Notes: generated by a model from the sequence alone, not told the origin. DNA of 64,000 nt from Gymnogyps californianus (GCF_018139145.2 NC_059471.1:45252226-45316225); one strand, 5' to 3'; numbered from the stretch's first letter, positions 38,544-48,020 are shown. Made by a program: numbers and translations.

Positions 38544-41500
38544 CTGGCAACCTTTCCATTCAATAGTATTGTTAGACAGGTAAAGCCATGATAACCGTGA
38601 ATCAGTTCCCTCTTAATCAAAGCTAGCTCATGTTACCTTCTCTCCCCAGACGAGCCCTTCAGGTGTTTGCTTTCCAGAGCGACTGGAGGCACCTGCAATG
38701 GAAATGTGGAAGTTACCAGGTGGTGAGCACCTACCTGCCCAATTGCTACCTTAGCTCTGAAAGGCAGATCTCTTGGATGGGTTTGCTCAGCCTGGCTGAG
38801 CCACTTCTGGTGGGATCACTGCACACAGTGCGATGGCCAACCTGCATCAGCCTTACTCTGCACTTTAGCAGAGCTGCAGGCTGGTGGGTGACCTTGCTCG
38901 TCCCTGTGGCAGCAGTCCCACCTTCTGAGGGGGGAGGCTTTTGTTGTCACGCTCTTGGTGGCCCTGACATACCTCTGCGGTTTCTGCTTCTGGCCCTGGT
39001 GCTGTGTCTTTTGGGATCATCGGTGACTCCTCAGCCCGTGCACCGGCAAGCCCAGCCACCTCCTCCTCAAAGAGTTCCCCGCGGTGCTCAATGAGGAACT
39101 CCACCAGCCGCGTCACCTGCACACAGCAAACCATTGGTTTCCCCCTAGGTGGCTGAACACGGCTCAAAGAGCCTTTGCCACTCCTGACCCTCGCTTCTGC
39201 GCAGCAAGCTGCAGCTGTGGGGCTGCTCTTCCCGGCAGCTCCCCCACGAGCGTTTGCTGCAGAGAGGAGGCAGCCAGGTCCCTCTGCACAGCAGAGCTCG
39301 GGTGGGCCCAGAAGGCTGTAGCCGGCTGGTAACCACAGCGTACCTTCCCCGTCACCTGCAGCAGGACGTCCAGGGGGAGCGTGTGCTCCTCGGCTGGGCT
39401 CAGCAGGTTTGGCCCCACGCAGACGGCCAGGTTGCCGGCAGTCATCCTGCTGGTGGCCGCGTTTCTGCTGATGTCTTGCAGCAGGGACAGCAAGCTCTTG
39501 AGGAGCAGGAGGTTGGGCTTGGGCAACTTGCTGGCCACCCTGAGGGAACAGGAACGCAACGTTAACAAAGTAGCCATCGTCAACACAGCTCTGCCGAGCT
39601 CAGCTCTGCCAAGCCCAGCCGAGGGAAGGCTCCCTGGCCACGCCTGGTCTCCAGCAGAGGGACAGCCTTTGCTGAGGTACGGCCACCTCCCTCCCTCCCT
39701 GCCCTTCTGGCCAGAGTCCCTTCGTGGAGCAACCCCCAGTGCCTGCGGGAAGTGCTCCAAGGAGAGAAAGGCTTTTCTGAGCCTCTTCCCCCCAAACCCC
39801 ACCCCACAGCAGCAAGAGGTGGCTGGCAGAAGACGTGGCTTCTGCAGGCAGGCTGTGGCTTTGCAGGCAAGTCCCAGCCTCTGCCAGTCCCTGCGGAGCA
39901 GGCAGGCTGCTCGCCGCACTTACTCTTTCAGTCCTGCCAGCCTCTCCTGCCTGCTGGTCTTCTGCAGGGCGCTCATCCATTCCTCGTAGAGCTCTGCCTG
40001 GAGGAGCTTGGAGGGGATCTTCCGGAGGAAGTCCTGCAATGCCAAGGGCTCCGGGTGAGGCTTTGACCACTGCCGCCGGGAGCGCAGGCAGCGTCGCCGG
40101 CAGCGAGAGAGCCGGGAGCTGCTGGGCTCCAGGTCCAGAGGGTTCACCTTCAAGATGACGGCCAGCAGGTGTGCAGGCTGGCTTTCAAGGTGGACCTCCG
40201 CTCCGCTGTCGAGGGCCTCCCGGAGCTCGCGGGAGGCGCGCTCGCTGGCCGCCAGCCGGAAGATCCCCTCCGTGGATGGCCCGTGCTCGTGCAGAAGAGC
40301 CAGCAGGTCCTGCAGGGGACAGAGGAGGAGAGTGGCGTGGCTGGAGGCAGGCCCTGGGGCAGGTGAACCTTGCTCAAGGGCAGGAGCACGTGTGGAGGGC
40401 TCTGCTTTCCCTAGGGCAGGCTGGAGGGGGGCTGGAGGTGGGTGCGTGGGGAGGAGGCGGCTTTGTCCCCGAGCCCCAGCCGGGGTCCCTCTGCTGGGGA
40501 CAGCGCCTCTGCGGAGGAGCCAGCGGGCTGGGGACCCCTGGCCAGGCTTGCTTACCTGGATGGGCTGGGGCAGCGTGCCGTCCTGGCTGCAGAGAGCTGC
40601 CAGGGGCCGGCCGAAGAGAGCCCCCTGCTGCCAGAGCCCGACAGCCCGGGTGCCTCTGCAGCGGCTGAGGTCCCTCGCCATGCAAAGCACCAGGGCAGCC
40701 CCCTCCTCCTCCTGCTGTGGGTCCCGCCTGCTGCCAAGGAAAAGAGAGCAAAGAGACATGGAGGAGAAGCGCCAGGCGAGCGTTCCTGGACCCTCTCAGC
40801 GCTGTCCCCCCGCTGCTGAGCGCACGGAGAGGCGTCGTTTGGGAACGAGGGTCCCCGGGGGCTCAGCTCTCTCCTGCGCAGAGCAATGGGGACGGACGTG
40901 CCCTGCGGGAAGGGCAGCAGCAGCCCCAGTGCAGCAGGAGTGCCCGCCTGCGCGAGGAGGAGAGAAGGGCCATCCTGCCCCCGTCTTCTCCAAACTCACC
41001 AGCCGCGCGGCCAGGTCCACCTTGGCTGCCAGAGGGGACGGGTGGTGGCCGCTGCTCTGCGCCAGCCTGCAAGCAACACGCCGCGCTCACCCAGCAGCCC
41101 CGCAGCAGAAAGGGCCCCCGGCAAGCTGCATCAGCCTTTGGCCATGTGTGAGAGGAGGGGACGGCTGAGATGACACCCCGAGTGACCCTCACCTTTGCCT
41201 GGCTCTCGACCAGCCTCTCCAGGCTGCTGGCGTGTAGTGTCGTTGCCTGGGCAAGGGGAAAAGAGCAGAAGGTGAGAAGCGATGAACCTGATGCTGGGCT
41301 GGAGCAGCATCTGGGGCAAAGGGGAGACAGGAGGGACACTCACGGCATGGCGGCTGCTCAGCTCCTTCAGCAGGAGCTTGATGGAGGGCAGCTGGGTCAC
41401 CCGGGCTCCCTCCACTCCTTCTGGTGGCCTGTGCAGGGGCAAGGGGCAGAGCAAGAGCTGTGTGAGACCCAAGCTGCCTTTTCCCGCTCCTGCCAGCCCG

Positions 41501-42631
41501 GGGAGCACTTGCAAGCTGCCCCGAAGCAGCCGGGCACCACCCGGCAGTCGAGCGGAGAGCAGCGGCAGTGGTGAGGACGGGGCTGGGCAGGTGTTGGCTG
41601 GACAGAGCTGGGCGAAGCCGCTGCGCCAGCTCTGCCCGCTCAAGAGCTGCCCGCAGCCGTGGGGGCACCTCTCCCCAGCTGGGGAGCGGTGTTTCCGCCT
41701 CGTACGGCTCCTCCTGGAGCATCCCCCCGTGATGTGAGCACGGGCCCCCCAGGCTGCACTGCCAGGCAGGGCTTACCCCAGGAGCGCGCTGACCCAGAGC
41801 TCCTTCAGCGCCCGGGAGCTGCAGAAAGAGAGGAGAAACAGCCTGAGTGCCCGCTGCTCCCAGCCTGCGGGCAGAGGCGGGCGCCGGCACAGCCCTGCCC
41901 CGTGGGGCCAGGCAGAGCGGCAGGAGGAAGCCCTGTCGGGGGGCAGGACAGAGGCGCTGCCCAGCCCTGCCGTGGGACGTGGCACCGAGACTCACCGGAA
42001 GGTGACGATGCAGGAGCCGCAGGGCCAGACGAGGACAAGGGAGTTGGTGGTCTTGCCTTCCTCCTCCTCAGCGGCATCCCCGGCTGCCCCCTTGCCGCTG
42101 CTCAGCACCTGCAGCTGGCCCAGGGCCAGGCAGAGCTGCGGGCGCGGGGCGCTGCCACGTCTGCAGAGAGGAGCAGCAGGGAGTGATGTGGAGGTGGCCG
42201 AGGCCGGTGGCTCCCCTCCAGCGCCGCCTGCCACGGGCACGGCCATGGGTGCATCCAGCAGCAGGGTGCCGGGGACCCGGGGCTGCTCCTTGGCTGTCCC
42301 TGCCCTGGGGCCAGGGCCAGGGCTTGGGAGGAAAGGCAGCTGGGCTCTGTGAGTCTTACTTGGGCTTGGCGATGACCAAGGCGTCGCTGAAGAGGAGGAG
42401 GTCCCTCTTCCTCGTCGCACGGCCCTGGGTCACCCGCACGCGCTGATGGAGCAGGGGCTCGGGTGATGGCGGGACGGGCGCGCACTGCTGCTCGGGGTCA
42501 GGGTCGTCCCTGCAGAGCAGACGGCACCGGGCATGAGAAAGGCGGCTGCTGCGGGGCCCGGCGGTGCCGGCGTGTCCCCGAGCCGCGGGGGGAGCCTACC
42601 TGGAGCCGCGGCAGCAGTTCACCTGGCCCAT
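38084..42631 (-). CDS. RhoGAP protein of the ARHGAP20/TAGAP type, copy A (14 exons, whole gene)
   Basis: Fourteen exons with GT/AG borders chain without a frame break: 42631-42600, 42509-42360, 42160-41996, 41818-41777, 41428-41344, 41246-41193, 41056-41000, 40714-40556, 40309-40148, 40033-39924, 39539-39344, 39116-38973, 38692-38637 and 38543-38084. They sum to 1872 nt, 623 residues plus stop. The predicted order is an MGQVNCC N-terminus, a PH domain (about 20-130), a Ras-association-like linker (about 130-195), a RhoGAP domain (about 228-430) with arginine finger Arg266 in STEGIFR, and a Lys/Arg-rich tail. RhoGAP proteins speed GTP hydrolysis by Rho, Rac or Cdc42. PH plus RhoGAP resembles ARHGAP20, while GPSTEGIFR resembles TAGAP. 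The target GTPase and the exact orthologue are unknown. Exon 7 and the 3' end are the least certain parts. Confidence 0.8.
38637..38692 (-). CDS. RhoGAP copy A, exon 13
   Basis: A strong acceptor (TTTCCATTGCAG) and donor (AAG|GTAACA) bound 56 nt that continue in phase 0 from exon 12: VPPVALESKHLKGSSGER. It belongs to the region after the GAP domain. No domain is recognised. Confidence 0.6.
38973..39116 (-). CDS. RhoGAP copy A, exon 12: end of the RhoGAP domain
   Basis: 144 nt, phase 0 to 0, bounded by GTGTGCAG and GAG|GTATGT. It encodes VTRLVEFLIEHRGELFEEEV, the last helices of the GAP fold as in TAGAP (TLVEFLI), then an acidic stretch. Confidence 0.82.
39344..39539 (-). CDS. RhoGAP copy A, exon 11: RhoGAP core
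   Basis: 196 nt from TTCCCTCAG to GGGAAG|GTACGC. It encodes KLPKPNLLLLKSLLSLLQDI and MTAGNLAVCVGPNLLSP, the strongly conserved LP-N-LL and NLA-GP-LL motifs of RhoGAP domains. Unit B lacks 3 nt here in two separate places, so its middle part is out of frame. Confidence 0.9.
39924..40033 (-). CDS. RhoGAP copy A, exon 10: RhoGAP core
   Basis: 110 nt from CATTGCAG to AAAGA|GTAAGT. It encodes DFLRKIPSKLLQAELYEEWM, the DFLR-IP-KLL motif shared by TAGAP and ARHGAP20. Confidence 0.9.
40148..40309 (-). CDS. RhoGAP copy A, exon 9: arginine finger
   Basis: 162 nt, phase 0 to 0. The blocks HEHGPSTEGIFRLAAS and LESQPAHLLAVILK match the TAGAP-type GAP domain. The Arg in GIFR is the residue that RhoGAP proteins insert into the GTPase active site, so catalysis is expected to be possible. 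Confidence 0.92.
40556..40714 (-). CDS. RhoGAP copy A, exon 8: start of the RhoGAP domain
   Basis: 159 nt, phase 0 to 0, ending CATCCAG|GTAAGC. It encodes QQGALFGRPLAALCSQDGTL then PQPIQ, the LFG-PL and LP-PI motifs that open RhoGAP domains of this group. Confidence 0.85.
41000..41056 (-). CDS. RhoGAP copy A, exon 7 (uncertain)
   Basis: 57 nt, phase 0 to 0: SSGHHPSPLAAKVDLAARL, with a good donor CTG|GTGAGT. The acceptor used here (GGCGCAG) lies 10 nt after a stronger one (GCTTGCAG), which would shift the frame. Skipping this exon also keeps the frame. It is included because the longer chain stays open. Confidence 0.45.
41193..41246 (-). CDS. RhoGAP copy A, exon 6: linker
   Basis: 54 nt, phase 0 to 0: ATTLHASSLERLVESQAK. 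Together with exon 5 it resembles the start of the Ras-association region of ARHGAP20 (a strand followed by a helix). Confidence 0.65.
41344..41428 (-). CDS. RhoGAP copy A, exon 5: linker after the PH domain
   Basis: 85 nt with acceptor CTGCACAG and donor GCC|GTGAGT. It encodes RVTQLPSIKLLLKELSSRHA. In unit B one extra base just before the donor puts the next exon out of frame. Confidence 0.7.
41777..41818 (-). CDS. RhoGAP copy A, exon 4: PH domain C-terminal helix
   Basis: 42 nt: SRALKELWVSALLG. The conserved Trp in the last helix of PH domains is present (KELWVSAL), as in the KDKWL motif of ARHGAP20. Confidence 0.78.
41996..42160 (-). CDS. RhoGAP copy A, exon 3: PH domain middle
   Basis: 165 nt from TCTCTGCAG to TTCCG|GTGAGT. 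It encodes PQLCLALGQLQVLSSG, an acidic loop, then NSLVLVWPCGSCIVTF, matching the SFVLGWP and ATF strands of the ARHGAP20 PH domain. Confidence 0.82.
42360..42509 (-). CDS. RhoGAP copy A, exon 2: start of the PH domain
   Basis: 150 nt from GCTCTGCAG to CCCAA|GTAAGA. It encodes a proline-rich lead, then QRVRVTQGRATRKRDLLLFS and DALVIAKPK, the RHLFLF-DLFV-AK motif typical of TAGAP/ARHGAP20 PH domains. Unit B is one base shorter here. Confidence 0.82.
42600..42631 (-). CDS. RhoGAP copy A, exon 1: start codon and lipidation-type N-terminus
   Basis: ATG at 42631 in good context (G at -3 and at +4) begins MGQVNCCRGS, and the AG|GTAGGC donor joins exon 2 in frame. Gly2 plus a Cys pair at 6-7 is the pattern of proteins that are myristoylated and palmitoylated, suggesting membrane anchoring (inference). 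The frame stays open 200 codons further upstream (to 43231), but that stretch is low-complexity. The downstream ATG is preferred. Confidence 0.7.
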
Positions 42632-43817
42632 TGCGCCGAGGGCAGGAGAAGCCTGGCGTGGGACACGCTGGTGGGGCTCAGGACAGTGCCCAGCCGGCTC
42701 GAGCAAGGCTGCCAAGGGGGTCCTGGTGCCGGGCAGTGCTGCTGGGCAAGAGCTTGGCTCAGCACGTGCTGGCACAGCGCCGTCCCTGCAGGCACTGGGG
42801 CCGTTGCCGGGCCAGCGCCGGGTCAACACAACATGCCGTTCTGAGCCCAAGGGTCGCCCTGGGGGGCGGGGGTGGGGGAGGGGCCCTGGGGGGCTCTCCC
42901 CACTCTGCCCGTGTCTCTCTCGTCCTGGGGAGCCCAGACCCGGGCACACCACTGCAGGCATGGCCTCCCAGCGCTGAGCAGAGGGAAGGGTCACCTCCCT
43001 CCAGCTGCTGCCAAGGCTTTGCCCAGTGCAGCCCCGGGTACCACTTGCCGCCGCCTTTGGGCAAGGGCACCTTGCTGGCTCCTGGTCAACCCGGTGTCCG
43101 CCAGGACCCCGGGCCTTTTCTGCCACGCTGCTCGCCAGCAGCTTTGCCAAGCTGCTTTCGGTCATGAGTAGGTGGGGATGTGTCCCGGGATGCTTCGTGC
43201 CCGTCCCGGTGCCAGCCGCAGTCGGTCCCACCCTCTTTCTGCAGGTCTCCCGGTGCCACTGCCGTGGAGGTCAGAAGGGCACGTTTCCTCCAGCCAAAGC
43301 AGCGGTGCCAGTGGAAAGGCTCTCTCTTGTTATGGGGCAGGGAGAAAGAGGATGCACCGTGGTGACAGAGTGCAGAGACGGAGTTTCCTTAACTCCAACT
43401 CTTTAATGCCAACTTTGTTCTTCTTCACCTAATGTCCAGGTAGAAGGTGGTGTTGGCACTCCCATGGAAAATGGGAGAGGAGTTTGGCTTTGCCAGCTGC
43501 CCTAGAAACAGCAGCTGCATAGCTGCCTTCTTGAGTGAGCAGCTGTCTGCAGAAGCCCGGCGTCTCAAGGACGGGGAGGGGGGAAACTGCAAGAAGCAGA
43601 GCAGACGAGAATAGTGCAGCCCAGGGGGTTGCAGACGCGTCCTGCCCACCTCTCACTCTTCCCGGGATGCTTTAGGTGGTTGACAGAGAGAAGAAAAGCG
43701 TCCTTCTGCCTGCTCGAGCCAGACCTGTTGTCTCTTTGGCTCCAAATGTAAGAAGCAGAGTAAGAAGTTAAAACTGAGCCCAAGCTGTTGTGTGAGCCTG
43801 CCTTGACTTTTGTGGAA
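42632..43817. other. GC-rich 5' flank of RhoGAP copy A
   Basis: High GC and many CpGs continue about 0.7 kb above the start codon, as expected for a CpG-rich promoter or a non-coding first exon. Between about 43380 and 43800 the composition returns towards AT-rich. No TATA box is apparent on the minus strand. Promoter position is not resolved. Confidence 0.35.
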
Positions 43818-44151
43818 AGGAAAGATGGAAAGAGAGGAAAGAGAGGAGAGAGAGGAAGGAAGGAAGGAAGGAAGGAGGAAGGAAAGAAGGAAGGAAGGAA
43901 GGAAGGAAGGAAGGAGGAACGCAGGAAGGAAGGAAGGGAGGGAGGGAGGGAGGGAGGGAGGGAGGATGAAAGGGAGGGAGGGAGGGAGGGAGGGAGGGAA
44001 GGGAGGAACACAGGAAGGGAGGAAGGGAGGAAGGCAAGAAAGAAAGAGAGAAAGAAAGAGAGAAAGAAAGAGAAGGGAAGAAAGAAAGAAAGGAAGGAAA
44101 AAAGAACAAAAGAAAGAAAGAGAAAGAAAAGAAAGGAAGAGTGAGCGGAAA
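43818..44151. repeat. Polypurine tract (GGAA, GGGA, GAAA) at the gene/CR1 border
   Basis: About 330 nt that are almost all purine on the plus strand, passing from GGAA through GGGA to AAAG units. It lies between the gene's 5' flank and the CR1 linker. The long open frames on both strands are artefacts of this composition. Confidence 0.92.
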
Positions 44152-44264
44152 ACTCTGTCAGCCCTCTAGGAGTTTCCAGGATTGCACCACCTCCTCCTCA
44201 TGCAATGTATACTTGCAAAGATACATGTCTGAAGAGGGGACGTATTGGACGGCTGAAAAATGGA

Positions 44265-45236
44265 CGGCTTTTCTTCATCCCTATTTATCAGGTGACCATC
44301 TTCATCAAGCATGGGTCCGATACTTTCCTTAGACCTCCTCTTGCTATTAGTATACTTCAAAAAGCGTTTTTTTGTTGTCTGACAGAACACTGGCCAGTTT
44401 CAACTCCAGTCGAGCTTTGGCCTTTCGAGATTTCTCCCTCCATATGTGAACCACAGCTCTGTCATCTTCCTGCGAAGCCTGGCCGTGCTTCTAGAGCTCA
44501 TACAATTTCTTTTTCCGCCTGAGTTCCAAGAGGAGTTCCCTGTTCAGGCAAGCTGGTCTTCTGCCCCGCTTGCTTGGCTTTCAACACAATGGCATTGCCT
44601 GCTCCTGTGCTTTTAGAAGGTGGTTCTTTAAAACTGACCAGCTCTCATGCAGCCCTAAGTCCTCAAAAGTAGCTTGCCAGGGGACACTGCGAAGTAGCTC
44701 CCTGTGTAGCTTAAAGTTTGCTCTCTTGATATCTAGGGTAGCAATTGTGCTGACCTTTTTTCTCATCACACCCAAAATTTTGAACTCACCCTCTTTGTGA
44801 TCACTGTGGCCGAGACAGCCTCCTACCATCACGTCTCCCACGAGTCCTTCTTTATTCACAAATAGCAAGTCTAGGAGGGCACCTTTCCTAGCTGGCTCAC
44901 TGAGTGCTTGTGCAAAGAAATGATCTTCAACAAACTTCAGGAATTTCCCAGCCGTACTTGTCCCAGCCGTGACAGTATGGTATTCCCAGCTGATGTGCGG
45001 GAAATTGAAATCTCCCATAAGGACAAGGGCTGCCGATCCAGAGATTTCTCCTAATTGCCTATAGAATACCTCATCAGTGCTATCCTCCTGGCTGGGTGAC
45101 TGATGGTAGACACCCGCAATGACATCTTCTTTGTTTTCCATCCCCCTAATCCTCACCCACAGGCTCTCGACCACATCATCCCGAACGGTAAGGGCTGTAA
45201 AGTCAAACCTCTCCCGTGCATACAGTGCAACTGCCC
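44265..45236 (-). mobile_element. CR1 LINE, 5' part: ORF2 endonuclease and linker
   Basis: On the minus strand, from 45236 down, the sequence encodes the apurinic-type endonuclease of CR1 ORF2: ARERFDFTALTVRDDVVESL, VIAGVYHQSPSQEDSTDE, ALVLMGDFNFPHISW and GHSDHKEGEFKI. The GDFN and SDH active-site motifs are intact. The frame 44581-45174 is the longest part. The linker block RSKESIGPMLDEDGHL ends near 44265, where CR1 similarity stops. The missing 3' portion appears at 37219-38210, about 6 kb away and on the same strand. Confidence 0.88.
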
Positions 45237-45710
45237 CCCCTCACCTGCCCTGCCTAGCCCTCCTGAACAGCCTGTTCAGCCCTCCCGAACAGTGATGCTC
45301 TCTTACCGTTCTGCACCAGGGACAGTAAGGCTTGTGTACGCAAGTTCCAGATTCACAGGAGAAAATGGTCACCTGAAGCATGACGTAAATATGGTTTTGG
45401 CATGTAAGTGTAAGCGTAAGCGATTGCTTGAAACATTATGTTCTTCTTCAGTCTGGTGACACAGGAAATTGACAGCACCCAAGTTTTTGATAAGAATCTC
45501 TCCAAGAACTTAAATTTCTCCCTGGATGTTCCAAGAGCACTTCAGTCACAGTTGCGCATGGACAGCCATAGCCCACTCCATGAGGCTCTGCAAATAAAAC
45601 ATTGCTCTTTCCCGTTGCAGACGGCAGCTGAGTCCTGGAGATCTAGTCTGGGAACACTACTAGTCAGCCTTGACATACGATAGAGTAGTAAAAGCTTCTC
45701 TTCAAGAGCT
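45237..45710. other. Unassigned sequence upstream of the CR1 part
   Basis: The first 60 bp may be a further CR1 5' extension. The rest is not recognised. Confidence 0.35.
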
Positions 45711-45764
45711 ACTATACCAGCTACTAGGAAGAAAATTAACTCTGTCCTAGCTGAAACCAGGACA
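45711..45764 (-). mobile_element. Fragment of an ERVL-type LTR, 5' end, reversed
   Basis: Read on the minus strand from 45764 it begins TGTCCTGGTTTCAGCTAGGA, followed by CAGAGTTAATTTTC and AGTAGCTGGTA, the same start as the solo LTR at 11338. Similarity fades after about 55 nt, so this is a truncated or diverged copy. Confidence 0.6.
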
Positions 45765-47208
45765 GATAGCTATCTTGCAGATATTTATAGTAAAAAATTA
45801 CTAAGATCCCATTATAGTTAGCAGAGTAAAAAGTTGTTCATGCTGTCGTCCTAAAGTGGACACCTTTAGGACACCTTTAGACTTAACTGACTGTATTGAC
45901 TAGGGCCTCAGTTTGATTTCCTACACACAGGCAACTTCATGCCATTTGAGATGCTGTAATGAAACTAGCACCTAGAGCCTAGCAGATATGACACAGGAGC
46001 TTTGGCAGTCTTGCCCTTCTGAGGGGACAGCTGGAAGCCAGAGGAGACACCTATAGAATCTCAGATCACACCCGCATGATGCCAAGGGGTAGGCTACTGC
46101 GCCAAGCCCTTGATATCCGCTCACTCTAACGGCTGTGTGGACACCTAGTCCAAACATAGACACAGAAGTCAGAGTGGGCCGAATCCCACCCTAGCTTTAG
46201 TTCCCTCTTCTACCAAGGAGGTTTGTATCCCCTGTATCCCCATAGGGGAGACCTAGCGGGAGCATCCTCCACACATGTTTTGTAGCTTGTGCAGTTAAGA
46301 GCAAATATTGGGGCTAAAGGACTCCTTTTTTTTTTTCCTCTTTCTTGTTCTAACCATCTCCATTTGGCAAGCTTCAAGAAACACAATGTAAAGTGCTTAT
46401 TTAAACCAGGTTTTGACATTTGAAAAAAGGACGCGTCTCATGTTTGTTAATTGCTAATAAACACTTGTTATTTAAGAAATTATATTAGTAGGTGACGTTT
46501 CTAAATGATATAAATCATCTGCTGAAGTGAAGAGACGTTTGAAAACTAGTTATCAAAGAGTAAATACACAGCTTCACTTGTTTCTCCTGCTTTCCCTTTA
46601 ATACCAGAGTGAGTTTCACAGATAGTGTCGGGTAAATTAACATGCTGGAAGCAACAGGTTGTGCCCATAGCAAAATGCCTGACTGCAGCTAGTTCATTGT
46701 GCAGTACTAGTTACTGCCACTGGATTAATTTAAAAAGCGTCAAGCAAAGGACAGGTCTTTGTGAGCTATCAAGAGGTCCTCCAGGAAGACTAGCTGCTCT
46801 GTGAACAGAAGCCATTTCCCTTTGTCACCATCAGTCTCTGTTGTCATCTGCCTTGCTTTCCTATAAAGGGTCTCTTCTTCCAGCTTTGTCTGCCCCTCTT
46901 TCTTCACTCATTTTGGCCCTTCACTCTCCCCATTAGCTTTTGGATTGATAGTCCACCCTTCCTGTGGCAAACACAGAAGCTAGAAAGGCAGCAGCTCACC
47001 CTGGCACTGCCTCATTTTTCATGTCAAATGAGAAAGGAGTATCCAAAGAGAGTCAGCATATATAATGACTGCTTCTGAACGGATGTACGCAAGATATCTT
47101 AGGTCATCTCTACCAGTACTTGTCAGTACAGTAACTTGTTAACATTAAATTGATTCTAAGCCTCCGAGGGAAAGTATCTCAGCTTCCTACAGACTGTGTA
47201 TTCCATAG
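45765..47208. other. Non-coding DNA within unit A
   Basis: No supported gene. Positions 45880-46260 have a composition and short repeated words suggestive of an old interspersed repeat, but no family could be named. Confidence 0.4.
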
Positions 47209-47377
47209 TGTTTGAAAGGAAAAGTGAAACATCTTGGAGAAATGCAGCTTCTGTTGAGTCTCTAACTGACAGCACGACGGCCGTCTACTACAATCAAAAT
47301 GCCTCTGATGATACAAGTTCCGAAAACCTTTTGAGGAAACCACCACAGCAGTCCTATCACACCACAGAAGACAATGG
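47209..47377 (+). CDS. Candidate internal coding exon of an unknown gene (unit A)
   Basis: The acceptor TTCCATAG and donor AATGG|GTAAAA enclose 169 nt open in one frame. The product is rich in Ser, Thr and Asn, with blocks SETSWRNAASVESLTDS, AVYYNQNASDDTSSENLL and PPQQSYHTTEDN. GC-ending codons (ACG ACG GCC GTC TAC TAC) stand out against AT-rich surroundings. The unit B copy (62658-62826) has the same length, and the clearest change is synonymous (TCC to TCT). I do not recognise the protein. Chance remains possible. Confidence 0.35.
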
Positions 47378-47866
47378 GTAAAAGTGAGTTAACTCAAGGA
47401 TGTCACTCCTCCAAAGTCCCACTGATGTCATGAACGGTTAGATTATCCTTCAACTAGTTGATGAGTGACAGCACAACATTACATCATATTGACCTCCTCT
47501 GTTCAGTACATAGCTGCTTACAGTAGAAACTCACTAATTGGCCCTAGTGGCTGAAAAACACATTGTACATTTTTGAAAGTTGCAAATTGGTATGTGAAAA
47601 AAAATGCATTAAACTCCCTCAGGTGTCCTTGGTTCAGTTATTTTGACAGTTATGGCATATATTATTCATTAGACTTCATATTGTGCTGGTGAATGTTCTG
47701 GAAAAACAATGAGTTGTGATCTCGTTTCTCTGCAGCTCCTCTAGACCATTTTTACCAGCTGAGTAAAAAGGGTGACAACATGAGGGTGCGGTAGGTTTTC
47801 ACTTCACGGAGTGTTGTCTTCCTCGGAAGAATAGTCTGATGAGCCATTAAGGTATACAAGAATCGG

Positions 47867-48020
47867 GTCCAATATGAGACATTTCTTCAGTAATCTCTTC
47901 AACGTGCCTTGAGAAAGACGGGGGGAAAAAAAAGACGGGAATTAGGGACAAGGGTGAGAGGAGAACAAGCGACGTGAAATCGTAGTAGACACCCATTTGT
48001 AGTATTCCTCTGCAGGATTC
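47867..48020 (+). repeat. Direct repeat R1, right copy (unit A)
   Basis: Starts GTCCAATATGAGACATTTC and ends GTAGTATTCCTCTGC. It is highly similar to 36957-37110, with small differences including the CTGCCTT/GTGCCTT change. Confidence 0.8.

Noticed and set aside
42632..43231. 200-codon in-frame extension upstream of the RhoGAP start
   Set aside because: Low-complexity Pro/Gly/Ala-rich translation of GC-rich DNA, disrupted in unit B. The ATG at 42631 has good context and gives a meaningful N-terminus.
43565..44169. Long frames in both strands (Ser/Leu/Pro-rich and Lys/Glu/Arg-rich)
   Set aside because: Product of the GGAA/GGGA/GAAA tract, not genes. The same applies at 58894-59974.
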